Under the pieces are notes generated by a model. That model was not told the DNA's origin, did no database searches, and worked only from the letters and a program-made list of their open reading frames with translations. The translations under genes and the position numbers were made by a program. DNA of 64,000 nt from positions 1 to 64,000 of the forward strand of contig JBAZEO010000006.1 of NCBI GenBank assembly GCA_041653935.1. The letters are read 5' to 3'. Of the stretch, positions 22,185-30,462 are shown piece after piece. Every line of letters starts with the position of its first letter. The first letter of the stretch is position 1. Origin of the DNA: JAYEHL01 sp041653935 (GTDB lineage Bacteria; Chloroflexota; Dehalococcoidia; E44-bin15).

Positions 22185-24089
22185 ATGAAGAAGAACGAAA
22201 TCAAAGTCAAGGGCCTCTACCGTGCCAAGGTCAGCGGCAATCTGGTCACCGTTCGCGTGGACGCCATCCGCGAGCGTTACAACTCGCTGACCAAGAAGGA
22301 AACCACGGTCTACGACGTGACGAACCTCACCACCAAACGCAAGACCACATTCCTGTCTGCCATGCGTTTCCGTGGGCCTGCTGCCATCAACGACCCTGCT
22401 CGCAAGCCCGTGGGCAAGCCGTTGGTTGAGGTGCTGGCGGAAGAGAAGCCTGTCAAGACTGCCCGCAAGCCCAAGATGGTGGTCGTGGAAGAGGTTGTTG
22501 CAGAGCCTGTGACGAAGACCTGTGGTGACAAGCAAGCTACGCTGGCCGACAAGCTGCGGCAACGCAAAGACACGGGTGTGGACAAGGCCCCCCACGTGAT
22601 CGTGGAAGCCCGTGCCGGTACGGGCAAGACCACCACGCTCGTTGAGGGCCTGAAGCTACTCCGTGGCTTCGACACTGTGCTGAAGCCATCGCCCCAGCAG
22701 CAAGCCGTGTGGGATGCGATCGGTCTCAGCAAGGATAAGGCGAACAGCGTGTGCTTCGTAGCGTTCAACAAGGACATTGCCGCTGAGCTGAAGCGACGCG
22801 TGCCGCAAGGCTGCGACGCCATGACGATGCACGGTATGGGCTTCCGCGCCGTAGCCCGTCGCTTTGAACAGGGTGGTCGCCGCCTGGAAGTCAACGACCG
22901 TCGCGTGGACGCCATCATTGCGGAGCTGATGGATATGCCTCTCAAGGATCTGCGGTGGAAGGAGCCCCTTCTGCTGAAGGCCACGGTCCAACTGGTCAGC
23001 CTGTGCAAGATCAACTTGGTTTGCCCCGCTGATGCCAGCCTGGACGAGTTGGCAGCCTACTATGACGTAGACTGCAACGGTGACCGCCTCCGCGTCTACG
23101 ACATGGTAGCCCGCGTGCTGGAGCAGTGCAAGCGGGTGGACCTGGACAACACGATCGACTACGACGACATGATCTGGTTGCCGGTTGCGTTGGGTCTAAA
23201 CACCTACATCTACGATTTGCTTCTAGTCGACGAAGCGCAAGATCTATCTCGTTGCCAGCAAGCCCTAGCCAAGAAGTGTGGTCGCCGCCTGATCCTGTGT
23301 GGAGACCCCAAGCAAGCCATCTACGGCTTCGCTGGTGCCGACGCCGAGAGCATGCCACGCATGGAACGCGAGCTGGCTGCTACGGAGCGTGGGTGCATCC
23401 ACCTGCCCCTCACGGTTACCCGTCGCTGCGGCAAGGCCATCGTTGCTGCGGCTCAGCGGTACGTGCCTGACTTTGAGGCCCACGAGTCCAACAGTGTGGG
23501 CATCGTGAGCAACAACACGCTCGTGGGCTACCGTACCAAGGTGGCCGACGGCGATATGGTATTGTGCCGCACCAACGGTCCGCTCGTGTCCGAGTGCTTC
23601 AAGTTCCTTGCACAGGACCGCAAGGCCACCATCCAGGGACGCAACATCGGTAAGGGCCTGATCACCACAGTGGAACGGCTGAAGGCCACCACCATCATCG
23701 AGTTGATCGACAAGCTGGCTGCGTGGGAAGAGGTGGAGCGTGCCAAGGAAGAAGCCAAGAAGAATCCCAGCGAGGTGAAGCTGCAGAACATTACCGACAA
23801 GGTGGACTGCCTGCACGCCTTCATCAACAGCGGTGACATCAAGTCCGTAAACGACCTGATCACCAAGATCAACAGCATCTTCACGGACAACGCTGACGTA
23901 CAAGGTATTCGCCTCAGCAGCATCCACAAGGCCAAGGGCCTGGAGGCCGAGCGAGTCTTCTTCATCAACAACAAAGATGCACCGTGCCCCCATCCCATGG
24001 CCAAGACTGCATGGGCCAGAGAACAAGAATCTAACCTCCTATATGTGGGAATTACACGTGCCAGAGCCGAGCTGGTTTTCGTTGCGTGA
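22185..24089 (+). CDS. UvrD/Rep-like superfamily 1 DNA helicase
   Basis: About 634 aa from ATG 22185 (AGGAG upstream). Residues ~1-120 are a basic extension. Walker A EARAGTGKTTT comes next, then FVAFNKDIAAEL (Ia region), LLVDEAQDLSRCQ (DExxQ-type Walker B), GDPKQAIYGFAGAD (motif III), a TRRCG-type motif IV, SIHKAKGLEAERVF (motif V) and LLYVGITRARAEL (motif VI). All SF1A landmarks are present. It would unwind DNA 3'-5' in replication or repair. Confidence 0.9.
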   Translation: MKKNEIKVKGLYRAKVSGNLVTVRVDAIRERYNSLTKKETTVYDVTNLTTKRKTTFLSAMRFRGPAAINDPARKPVGKPLVEVLAEEKPVKTARKPKMVVVEEVVAEPVTKTCGDKQATLADKLRQRKDTGVDKAPHVIVEARAGTGKTTTLVEGLKLLRGFDTVLKPSPQQQAVWDAIGLSKDKANSVCFVAFNKDIAAELKRRVPQGCDAMTMHGMGFRAVARRFEQGGRRLEVNDRRVDAIIAELMDMPLKDLRWKEPLLLKATVQLVSLCKINLVCPADASLDELAAYYDVDCNGDRLRVYDMVARVLEQCKRVDLDNTIDYDDMIWLPVALGLNTYIYDLLLVDEAQDLSRCQQALAKKCGRRLILCGDPKQAIYGFAGADAESMPRMERELAATERGCIHLPLTVTRRCGKAIVAAAQRYVPDFEAHESNSVGIVSNNTLVGYRTKVADGDMVLCRTNGPLVSECFKFLAQDRKATIQGRNIGKGLITTVERLKATTIIELIDKLAAWEEVERAKEEAKKNPSEVKLQNITDKVDCLHAFINSGDIKSVNDLITKINSIFTDNADVQGIRLSSIHKAKGLEAERVFFINNKDAPCPHPMAKTAWAREQESNLLYVGITRARAELVFVA

Positions 24090-24156
24090 TTAGTAACTAC
24101 TACGAACCGAGGGGCGGACCACCACGCCCCCCACCACACTACCAAGGACAACTACA

Positions 24157-24240
24157 ATGGAACGATGGATCATCGAGGGCCTGAAGGTTATGGCTGCGTT
24201 CTGTGCAGGAGCCGCCTTCAGTGCTTGGCTGTACGGTTAG
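24157..24240 (+). CDS. 27-residue hydrophobic peptide
   Basis: Short frame MERWIIEG...AWLYG with AAGGA upstream of ATG and a hydrophobic core (VMAAFCAGAAF), enough for one membrane helix. It lies alone in the 165-bp gap after the helicase, just before the zinc-ribbon gene. Small size keeps confidence low. Confidence 0.35.
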   Translation: MERWIIEGLKVMAAFCAGAAFSAWLYG

Positions 24241-24253
24241 GAGCCACCCTATA

Positions 24254-24559
24254 ATGAGCGAACCACTCAGCGTCCAGTGCCCCACGTGCCTACGGTGGCA
24301 CGTAGATCAAGGTAGGCGGCAGACGTGCCGGTACTGCGGTCTACAACCACTGCCCAGTTTCAGTTACAGCTACGGCAGTGTTTTCTACCCTGTGATAGGA
24401 AAGGATCCAGCAGATGACGAAGCTAAGAGACTCAGACATAAGATCCGTGATCGTCTGGCTCCGGAACCTACGCAAGCAGTACGGGTGGCGGCAATCACTG
24501 CGAAGCTTGAAGAAAGCCGCCGGAGAGCAGGATCGCGTGGCCGTCGTCCTGCTCAATGA
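24254..24559 (+). CDS. Zinc-ribbon small protein (101 aa)
   Basis: ATG 24254 has AGGAG upstream. CPTCLRWHVDQGRRQTCRYCG at residues ~9-29 is a clear four-Cys zinc ribbon. The C-terminal ~48 codons share DNA with the next gene in another frame and read as Arg/Ala-rich, so either a true overlap or a frameshift is possible. Confidence 0.5.
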   Translation: MSEPLSVQCPTCLRWHVDQGRRQTCRYCGLQPLPSFSYSYGSVFYPVIGKDPADDEAKRLRHKIRDRLAPEPTQAVRVAAITAKLEESRRRAGSRGRRPAQ

Positions 24560-24650
24560 CTACACCCACCTCGTAGACAACGGCCTTTCACCCTACCAAG
24601 CGATTCACACCGTGTTGGCATCGTGCTGCACGGACAAGCGACCCTCGTAA
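24414..24650 (+). CDS. Basic helical protein (78 aa), overlaps previous gene
   Basis: AAGGA precedes ATG 24414. The composition is a convincing soluble helical protein (VIVWLRNLRKQYGWRQSL, then VVLLNDYTHLVDNGLSPY). It overlaps the zinc-ribbon gene by 146 bp. Unknown function. Confidence 0.5.
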   Translation: MTKLRDSDIRSVIVWLRNLRKQYGWRQSLRSLKKAAGEQDRVAVVLLNDYTHLVDNGLSPYQAIHTVLASCCTDKRPS

Positions 24651-24665
24651 CCTAGGAGCTACGTC

Positions 24666-24863
24666 ATGAGTTTGAAAAGCTGCGTCGTCGACAAGAAGGC
24701 CAAGACCATCACCATCGTCATGGACTTGGAAGACCCGAAGCCCTCATCCAGTGGCAAGACCCTCGTGGTAGCTAGTACCCACGGGAACACCCCCACGGCT
24801 GCCGTCGTGGATGGCAAGCCCCTCGTGGTCGGCCTCAACGCCTACATCAAGGCTGCTGGCTAG
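24666..24863 (+). CDS. Hypothetical phage protein (65 aa)
   Basis: TAGGAG precedes ATG 24666. It reads SLKSCVVDKKAKTITIVMDLED then SGKTLVVASTHGNTPTAAVVDGKPLVVGLNAYI, a small beta-rich protein; I recall similar phage proteins but none with known function. Last gene of the plus-strand operon, followed by a terminator. Confidence 0.65.
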   Translation: MSLKSCVVDKKAKTITIVMDLEDPKPSSSGKTLVVASTHGNTPTAAVVDGKPLVVGLNAYIKAAG

Positions 24864-24895
24864 CCTACGGCTGCCGTGTCTGCCACAGCTCCCAC

Positions 24896-24930
24896 GCCCT
24901 ACTCGGCTCACGCTGGGTAGGGCATTTTTT
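24896..24930 (+). terminator. Rho-independent terminator
   Basis: GCCCTAC / GTAGGGC stem with a 14-nt loop and TTTTTT run, 32 bp past the last plus-strand gene. Confidence 0.88.
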
Positions 24931-25148
24931 GTTGGTATTAAGATAGTTAAGATGGGTAAGCTGGGGCGTACCGTTTTTAAGGCCCCTGGGGGCTCTGTTT
25001 ACGCGGGGGTAGGCCCTAGGCGTAGTTTGGGGCCAACCTAGGCCCTGTAAGCGGCAAATGGCCGACCCTGCCACGCCACAGGCCCCTCCCGCCCCTCGGC
25101 TACCGGGAGCAAGCGGTAGCCAAGGGTGCTAGGTGCTGCCTGGGGCAC
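24931..25148. other. Non-coding convergence zone with G/C-rich stem-loops
   Basis: No gene seen. It holds stems GGCTACCG / CGGTAGCC near 25097-25121 and CTAGGTGC / GCACCTAG near 25130-25152, plus a C/G-rich stretch with GGCCCC runs. This is likely the leftward operon terminator and insulation between convergent operons. Confidence 0.4.
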
Positions 25149-26117
25149 CTAGGAGGGGGGTAACAAGGTAAGCAGGGCACGGCAGGCGTTGTCCACATCA
25201 TCCTCCGTCATGGTCTCGGTCACGGGTAAGTAGAACACACTACGGCTGAGGCGGAAGGCCATAGTGTTCTGCCGGTTGAAGTATTCGGGTTGCTCGGTCA
25301 TGGGCCTGAAGCCGCACCGTGCCTGGATGCCAGCCTCGTTCAGCTCGCGGACGATGTGATGCTGCATGGACAAGGTCATACCTGGTACATTCACATCATA
25401 GACCCACACAGACTCTCGCTGGGGCATGTGCCAGGGTCTAGGGATGCGAGCGTCGTACCAGCCCTCCACGAACTTGCGGTGTCGCAGATTGGCTTCCATG
25501 TGCAACAGGCTGTCTATGATCGGTGTGGCCAACAAGTCGGCGAGCCGGTAGTTGTGCCCACGTGGTCTATGGACAAAGTCGTGGTCTGGTGTGAAACCTA
25601 GACACCGTAGCTGACGGGCGAATACTGCCTTGGCTGCGTCACGGAAGTAGACTGCGCCACCCTCTTCGCCGTGGACCACCTTGTTACGGTAGAAGCTCCA
25701 ACAGGCTGCGTCGGTGTGTGGATGTGGCTTGGTACCGTGCAGCTCTGCCATATCCTCTACGATATACATACCGTGTGCATCTAGGGCAGAGAGAGCGTCC
25801 ATGTTGCAACGGCGACCGTAGATGTGCACAGCCATGAGAGCCTGCGCGTGTGTGGCCAAGCGATGGGCTCGTAGTGGTGCTATGAGTAGATCACGGTCAC
25901 AGTCCACGAAGACGGGCGTGTGGCCTGCCAGGGTTACGGCTCTAGCACATGCAACCATCGTGTAGTCGGGTACCAACACGTTGGAGCCACGCTGTAGGCC
26001 ACTGGCTTCTAGGGCAAGATGGAGGGCTGCGGTACCGCTACTGCAAGCTACCACGTTATCGGGTGAGCAGCCTAACCAGTCGGCCAACTTGTGTTCTAAG
26101 ACTTGGTGGGCTTGCAT
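25149..26117 (-). CDS. DegT/DnrJ/EryC1 aminotransferase
   Basis: About 322 aa. PLP-sugar aminotransferase features: SSGTAALHLAL (phosphate-binding turn, ~30), VPDYTMVACARAV, EDMAE (the PLP Asp region) and SFYRNKVVHGEEGGAVYF, whose Lys forms the PLP Schiff base. YGRRCNMDAL is the usual active-site turn. It would aminate a keto-sugar nucleotide. ATG 26117 follows directly on the radical SAM stop; ATG 26147 is possible. It is adjacent to a radical SAM enzyme in the glycan cluster, so the pair may act on one substrate. Confidence 0.82.
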   Translation of the reverse strand: MQAHQVLEHKLADWLGCSPDNVVACSSGTAALHLALEASGLQRGSNVLVPDYTMVACARAVTLAGHTPVFVDCDRDLLIAPLRAHRLATHAQALMAVHIYGRRCNMDALSALDAHGMYIVEDMAELHGTKPHPHTDAACWSFYRNKVVHGEEGGAVYFRDAAKAVFARQLRCLGFTPDHDFVHRPRGHNYRLADLLATPIIDSLLHMEANLRHRKFVEGWYDARIPRPWHMPQRESVWVYDVNVPGMTLSMQHHIVRELNEAGIQARCGFRPMTEQPEYFNRQNTMAFRLSRSVFYLPVTETMTEDDVDNACRALLTLLPPS

Positions 26118-26118
26118 A

Positions 26119-27240
26119 CTAGTGATCCTGTTCACGGAGGAAGGCATCGTTGATCATACGTTCGCAGCTAGCGGCACAACGCGGACAACCGTCTGCCGTA
26201 TGGGGCCACGCATTAACGTAGCGACGCCACGCTGACGAGAAGGACTCGGTTTGTAGGTCACCGTAAGCGAGGTGGTCATACTGACGGAAGCTGATGCCTT
26301 GACAGGGGAACAGCTTGCCCGTGGCTGCTACTGCGGCGAATAGGAGGCCGTTGTAGCAGAGCGAACCGTTGTAGGAACTGGCCTCTACGTCACGGAAGCT
26401 GATGCGTGATGGGTCGAACCGTGCTGCCTTGGTTGCTGCCTTGATACTACGTTCAGCAGTGATGGCGTCTACATACACGTTAGTAAGAAACCATCTGCGG
26501 TAGGCTTCCGGAGCACTGGAGGGCATGTAGTCTGTCGTGAAGCGTATGCTCACGGTGTCAGGCAGGCACTGCATCCACTGAAGCAGATGGGTCAACTGTG
26601 CAGAGGTGCCGTTGATACGAGTGACGCGGCAGTTGAGGCGGATGGTCAGGGGGGCATTGCACTCGGATGCCAGTTCACATAATGAGATGATGTTGCCTTC
26701 TTCAGCCTTGATGCCCGGATTCAGGCCCCACACGGGACGACACAGATCTACGTACGTGAGCAGATCGTGCGTACACTTGGAGATGGTCACGTAGGAGCCG
26801 CTTGTAGGTGAGGCGAGGGCTGCTGCCACGATAGCTTGGCGTACGGCTGGCGTTAGGCCAAGACCGTAGGTGTGCAGCTTGACGCCCCAGTGTGGCCCGC
26901 CTTCCTGAAGAAAATGGCAGAGCAGGTCAGCGTTCGTAGACGGGTCGCTGTAAGTACCCGACAGCACTACGGAAGGAACCTGCATCTCTATGAGGTCGTC
27001 TATGAGGCTGTCGTAGTGCTGTCGGGTGAGGGATCCGTATTCACGGTGGAATTGGCCATGGCAGTCCACACAACGCTGTAAACACACGGGCGAGCCTAGT
27101 AGAGCAGGATGCACTTCCACTTGGTAGGGCCTACACGGTGGCGGGCCATTGCCGCGCACGTAGGCAGACACGGCGTCCCAGTAGCCTCGGCTCCGTTGCT
27201 TGAACTCGCTGGCGTAGTCGTTGTGTTGATAGGCTGTCAT
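26119..27240 (-). CDS. Radical SAM protein with C-terminal cysteine motif
   Basis: 373 aa from ATG 27240 (GGAGC upstream). CLQRCVDCHG near residue 55 is CxxxCxxC, the 4Fe-4S/SAM site. A TIM-barrel-like body follows (SVVLSGTYSDP). FPCQG, then GCPRCAASCERMIND near the C-terminus, form a second Cys cluster like a SPASM or twitch auxiliary cluster. SPASM proteins often modify peptides or sugars. Placed between the aminotransferase and an FkbM methyltransferase. Substrate unknown. Confidence 0.72.
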   Translation of the reverse strand: MTAYQHNDYASEFKQRSRGYWDAVSAYVRGNGPPPCRPYQVEVHPALLGSPVCLQRCVDCHGQFHREYGSLTRQHYDSLIDDLIEMQVPSVVLSGTYSDPSTNADLLCHFLQEGGPHWGVKLHTYGLGLTPAVRQAIVAAALASPTSGSYVTISKCTHDLLTYVDLCRPVWGLNPGIKAEEGNIISLCELASECNAPLTIRLNCRVTRINGTSAQLTHLLQWMQCLPDTVSIRFTTDYMPSSAPEAYRRWFLTNVYVDAITAERSIKAATKAARFDPSRISFRDVEASSYNGSLCYNGLLFAAVAATGKLFPCQGISFRQYDHLAYGDLQTESFSSAWRRYVNAWPHTADGCPRCAASCERMINDAFLREQDH

Positions 27241-27254
27241 GGCTGCTCCTTCAG

Positions 27255-27872
27255 TCAAGTCTGTTTTCTTCTAAAGATTACATCGCGGCGGTATCTGTCT
27301 TTCTTTGGGCTTAGAAACTCACAATTCCACTCCTTGACTACTTCAAAGCCCAGAGGATCTAAGTAATCCTTGAATCTGTTGAGCTCAGCCTCCATCCCAA
27401 GTTCAGCCGTTTCGATGATCTCGATGTTCATGAGCCGAATACTTCCCCCTTGCAACAAATCTCTTCCGCCGACTAGGGCTGGCATCTCACTCCCTTCGAT
27501 ATCCATCCACAAAATCGCATCCTGAAACGGTCCGAAGTAACAGTTCAGCCATTCTAGAGTCACAACTGGAACTAGATAAGCTGACCCAGGCATGTCAACC
27601 AGTTTTCCCTGACCGATTACGGACAGCCGCATTCCAGACATTTCTACGGCTTGTCCGATGGCCATAGGCAACAGCATTCCAGGGAATTGTTCCTGGACCT
27701 GATATTGGAATCCCCCTTGATGGGGCTCCAATCCTATGATAGGAACTGATGGGTAGACTTCATGAAAGATTTGCCCTTCATTGCCATTAGCCGGTCCTGC
27801 CAAAATGAAATGGCTCGGTTGAAAGTTGATGTGAGGAAACAGATTCCTAACCTGTCCAGGTTCATAGATCAT
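27255..27872 (-). CDS. FkbM-family methyltransferase
   Basis: A 205-aa protein. PVVTLEWLNCYFGPF...ILWMDIEGSEMPALVGGRDLL is the FkbM signature (VxLDDxL...LKIDVEGxExxVLxG). IIGLEPHQ is the SAM-acidic strand. It should O-methylate a sugar. The gene and its neighbour (27894-28649) are visibly more AT-rich than the flanking cluster, suggesting a separate origin. Confidence 0.75.
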   Translation of the reverse strand: MIYEPGQVRNLFPHINFQPSHFILAGPANGNEGQIFHEVYPSVPIIGLEPHQGGFQYQVQEQFPGMLLPMAIGQAVEMSGMRLSVIGQGKLVDMPGSAYLVPVVTLEWLNCYFGPFQDAILWMDIEGSEMPALVGGRDLLQGGSIRLMNIEIIETAELGMEAELNRFKDYLDPLGFEVVKEWNCEFLSPKKDRYRRDVIFRRKQT

Positions 27873-27893
27873 TTGACATTTACTTTCTAATTG

Positions 27894-28649
27894 CTAGACG
27901 TAGCCCATCAAGTTTCTCTTCTTCCAGTAGCCGAGATCTTCTGGGTTTGCATACAAACGAGCCCTCCATTCTCTCTGCCCCCCAATCCCGACAAAAGCAT
28001 CCCAGATACTGCCACAATCAAGAAAAGTACAATCAGGCATTTCTTTCCAGAGTTCGGATATGATTAGAGCTGCGCTGAGGCCAGCACAAACGACAAAGAC
28101 CGTGCAAGGGGCGTAGTTCTGCTTGGATTCCTGCACTACTCGGCTAATCCCTGCAGAATCTAAGTGAAAGTTAGGACCGTGGATCTCAATAAATCCTGCA
28201 TAGTTAAGGAAGTCTAACCCGCGCAGTGCCGAGTTCCCAATAATGATCGTTCTTTGATTCTGTAGGCAACTGATCAAAGGATACAATCCCCCGCGCTCCG
28301 CCAGATGATCAGTCACAATATCTCTCTCGTAGAAAGGGAGCCTGTAATCTATTTCGCTTACGAACTCCTCAATTCTTCTGGGGATCCCTGCATTATAGAA
28401 GTCTGCTAAATCCCACATGCAAGAAGGAACAGCGACAAGAAAATCAGGATCCTTCCGATAGTCCTCAAGAACCCTTCGCAGCTTCTGCCCTGTTTCTGCA
28501 GTCATTAGTTGTCCAAGCCCGGTCTTCTTGCCTAGATCGTGCGACAGAATGCAAAACCACTCTGCGTCAGAGAATCCCGGGAATGCAAATGAAATTCCAT
28601 TGTTGATCCTCTCAATATAGTAATCGATAGTTCGAATTTCAAATTGCAT
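27894..28649 (-). CDS. GT-D-fold glycosyltransferase-like protein
   Basis: About 251 aa from ATG 28649. SFAFPGFSDAEWFCIL near residue 18 resembles the RxGDGEx motif region of GT-D (DUF1792-type) glucosyltransferases. QNQRTIIIGN is the usual nucleotide-site strand; FVVCAGLSAALIISEL and FLDCGSIWDAFVG match the C-terminal acceptor helices. AT-rich like the FkbM gene. Family call is moderate. Confidence 0.6.
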   Translation of the reverse strand: MQFEIRTIDYYIERINNGISFAFPGFSDAEWFCILSHDLGKKTGLGQLMTAETGQKLRRVLEDYRKDPDFLVAVPSCMWDLADFYNAGIPRRIEEFVSEIDYRLPFYERDIVTDHLAERGGLYPLISCLQNQRTIIIGNSALRGLDFLNYAGFIEIHGPNFHLDSAGISRVVQESKQNYAPCTVFVVCAGLSAALIISELWKEMPDCTFLDCGSIWDAFVGIGGQREWRARLYANPEDLGYWKKRNLMGYV

Positions 28650-29478
28650 TGAATGCCTCCGGTATAGGGCCTCTGTATTCTTGTACTCTTGCCCCACGAG
28701 GTAGATTCATACCGGGACTCCAGGTACGAAACATGTCACGAGAGTCGACGTACCATTGGCGACCGTCAACGACTCCCTCCCCACGGTTGATGTAGTAGGT
28801 ATGCTTAGCTTCTCGCATCGCAGGATTGGAAGCGAACGCCATATGAATACAATGTGGCTTATTGAAGGTAGCCATAGCACCACGTTCATTGCCGACTTCA
28901 GGTCGCTGATGATTTGTACTGTAGCGTAGGTCCTTGTTCCAGCGGATACCCTTTGTGTGTCTCATATCCCAGAAACCCCCAGTGACCTCATATTGGAATA
29001 GGGGAGCATAGTCAATGCTCTGCGGATGCCAGATATGTGTAAACTGAAAGCAGAAGTGACGATATTTGCCGCCACTAACCCGCAATCGTTGGTTGATTGC
29101 AGATTGGTCAGATCGCATGTAGAACTCATCAGCGTCAAGGATCATCAGAAACTCAGGTGCAACGTCCAGGAGTGCGTCAAGGTACTGCTGTCGAGCCTCT
29201 ATCTTGCCCAGTGCTGGGTTACTGTTGGAACAGAAGCCATAGGGTATGTAGATAATCCTAGGGTCACAGAAGGCTAGGTCTTGTAGGAATTGTGAGGTAC
29301 CGTCCACACTGAGGCCCTCGGTAGTTACCATGTGTGGTGATGTGGCAGCATAGACACGGTCTGCAGATTCCACGAAGATCCACTTGGTCAGATTGGGCCA
29401 ATCCTTGTGCTGCTCGTACAGTTTGGGCAGCCACTCCATCTCGTTGAGTACGAGGGTGCATAGAGCTATGCTAGGCAT
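28639..29478 (-). CDS. Glycosyltransferase, GT-A (family 2-like)
   Basis: A 279-aa protein. IALCTLVLNEMEWLPKLYEQH is the donor-binding start of GT2-type enzymes, and FLMILDADEFYMR carries the DxD metal site (LDADEF, typical of GT92/GT2-like). The C-terminal half is aromatic and binds the acceptor. It overlaps the GT4-like gene by 13 bp. Confidence 0.75.
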   Translation of the reverse strand: MPSIALCTLVLNEMEWLPKLYEQHKDWPNLTKWIFVESADRVYAATSPHMVTTEGLSVDGTSQFLQDLAFCDPRIIYIPYGFCSNSNPALGKIEARQQYLDALLDVAPEFLMILDADEFYMRSDQSAINQRLRVSGGKYRHFCFQFTHIWHPQSIDYAPLFQYEVTGGFWDMRHTKGIRWNKDLRYSTNHQRPEVGNERGAMATFNKPHCIHMAFASNPAMREAKHTYYINRGEGVVDGRQWYVDSRDMFRTWSPGMNLPRGARVQEYRGPIPEAFNAI

Positions 29479-30461
29479 TCAAGCGTTTCCTGGTAGATGG
29501 GCTTGAGGGCTTCCCACGAGTGAGCCTGAGCCCACTGGCGTCCCTGTAGTGAGAAGGAGGTTATGTCACGACCGTACCATGCGTCTATAGATTCTGCTAT
29601 GGCACGTGGGTCTACGATAGCACGGTCAAACTCCACGGCCTGTGAGTCACAGACGTAGTGGTTCACGGGCAGCAACGGCTCGCACGGTAGCCACGTGTTA
29701 GTGGGGTAGCGGTCAGTGGTCATGACGAGCATGCCGCTCGCGTAGGCCTCCTGAAGCGGAAGGCTCATACCGTTGTATTGCTCTGCATTGATGAACACAT
29801 CACACTCAGCAGGGTAGAGGTGGTCGTCGTCAAACTCACCGAACTGGAACTCTACGCGAGGGTTGCCCTTCTCGGCGTCAAACAACTCGCGGATACGCTT
29901 CTCACCCGGTTGGCCACGCACGATCAGCTTGATGGGTGATTGAACATATTGCATGGCTTCTACGAGCTGAGGTGTTCCCTTAGCAAAGCCTCGTTGACCG
30001 TGGCCTGCATTATGGATGAATGTGTGGGCCTTCTCGCGCAGTCGCCACGGAAAGCGATCTACCTCCACGGGCATCGTCAAGAACTTGGTGTTGTAGAGGC
30101 TCTTGTAGTAATCCACATCCAGCAATGAGCCGCATAACACGAGGTCGGGCTTGACGGGTATGGGGAACGGTGTGTACTCGTAGTTTGGTATCATGACGAC
30201 CTTGGTGCCCTGTACACGCGATCGCTTGGGTATGTCCCACACGAAGGCGTTCTCAAAGAGTATGAGTACGTCTAGGCCCTGTAGGAACGCCTTGTACTTC
30301 TCACGTGGGAACCTGCGGTCAGCAGGATACCAACTGCTGTAGTTCTGGTAGTGAGGGTGTCGGATGATGAGGACACGGTTGACCAAGCCAGCCTGATAGA
30401 AGGATCGCATAAGGTGCCCTAGACCGCTGTGTACCTCGTAGCCGATCGCACCAACGTTCAT
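29466..30461 (-). CDS. GT4-like (GT-B) glycosyltransferase
   Basis: A 331-aa protein. Two Rossmann halves; the C-terminal half has CDVFINAEQYNGMSLPLQEAYASGM, the E-x7-E donor-binding motif of GT4/GT1-like enzymes, and LIVRGQPGEKRIREL is its sugar-phosphate strand. Good AGGA-type start. Part of the sugar-polymer or virion-glycosylation cluster. Confidence 0.78.
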   Translation of the reverse strand: MNVGAIGYEVHSGLGHLMRSFYQAGLVNRVLIIRHPHYQNYSSWYPADRRFPREKYKAFLQGLDVLILFENAFVWDIPKRSRVQGTKVVMIPNYEYTPFPIPVKPDLVLCGSLLDVDYYKSLYNTKFLTMPVEVDRFPWRLREKAHTFIHNAGHGQRGFAKGTPQLVEAMQYVQSPIKLIVRGQPGEKRIRELFDAEKGNPRVEFQFGEFDDDHLYPAECDVFINAEQYNGMSLPLQEAYASGMLVMTTDRYPTNTWLPCEPLLPVNHYVCDSQAVEFDRAIVDPRAIAESIDAWYGRDITSFSLQGRQWAQAHSWEALKPIYQETLECLA

Positions 30462-30462
30462 G

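Noticed and set aside
23265..24026. Minus-strand 253-codon frame opposite the helicase
   Set aside because: Shadow; the plus strand has all helicase motifs.
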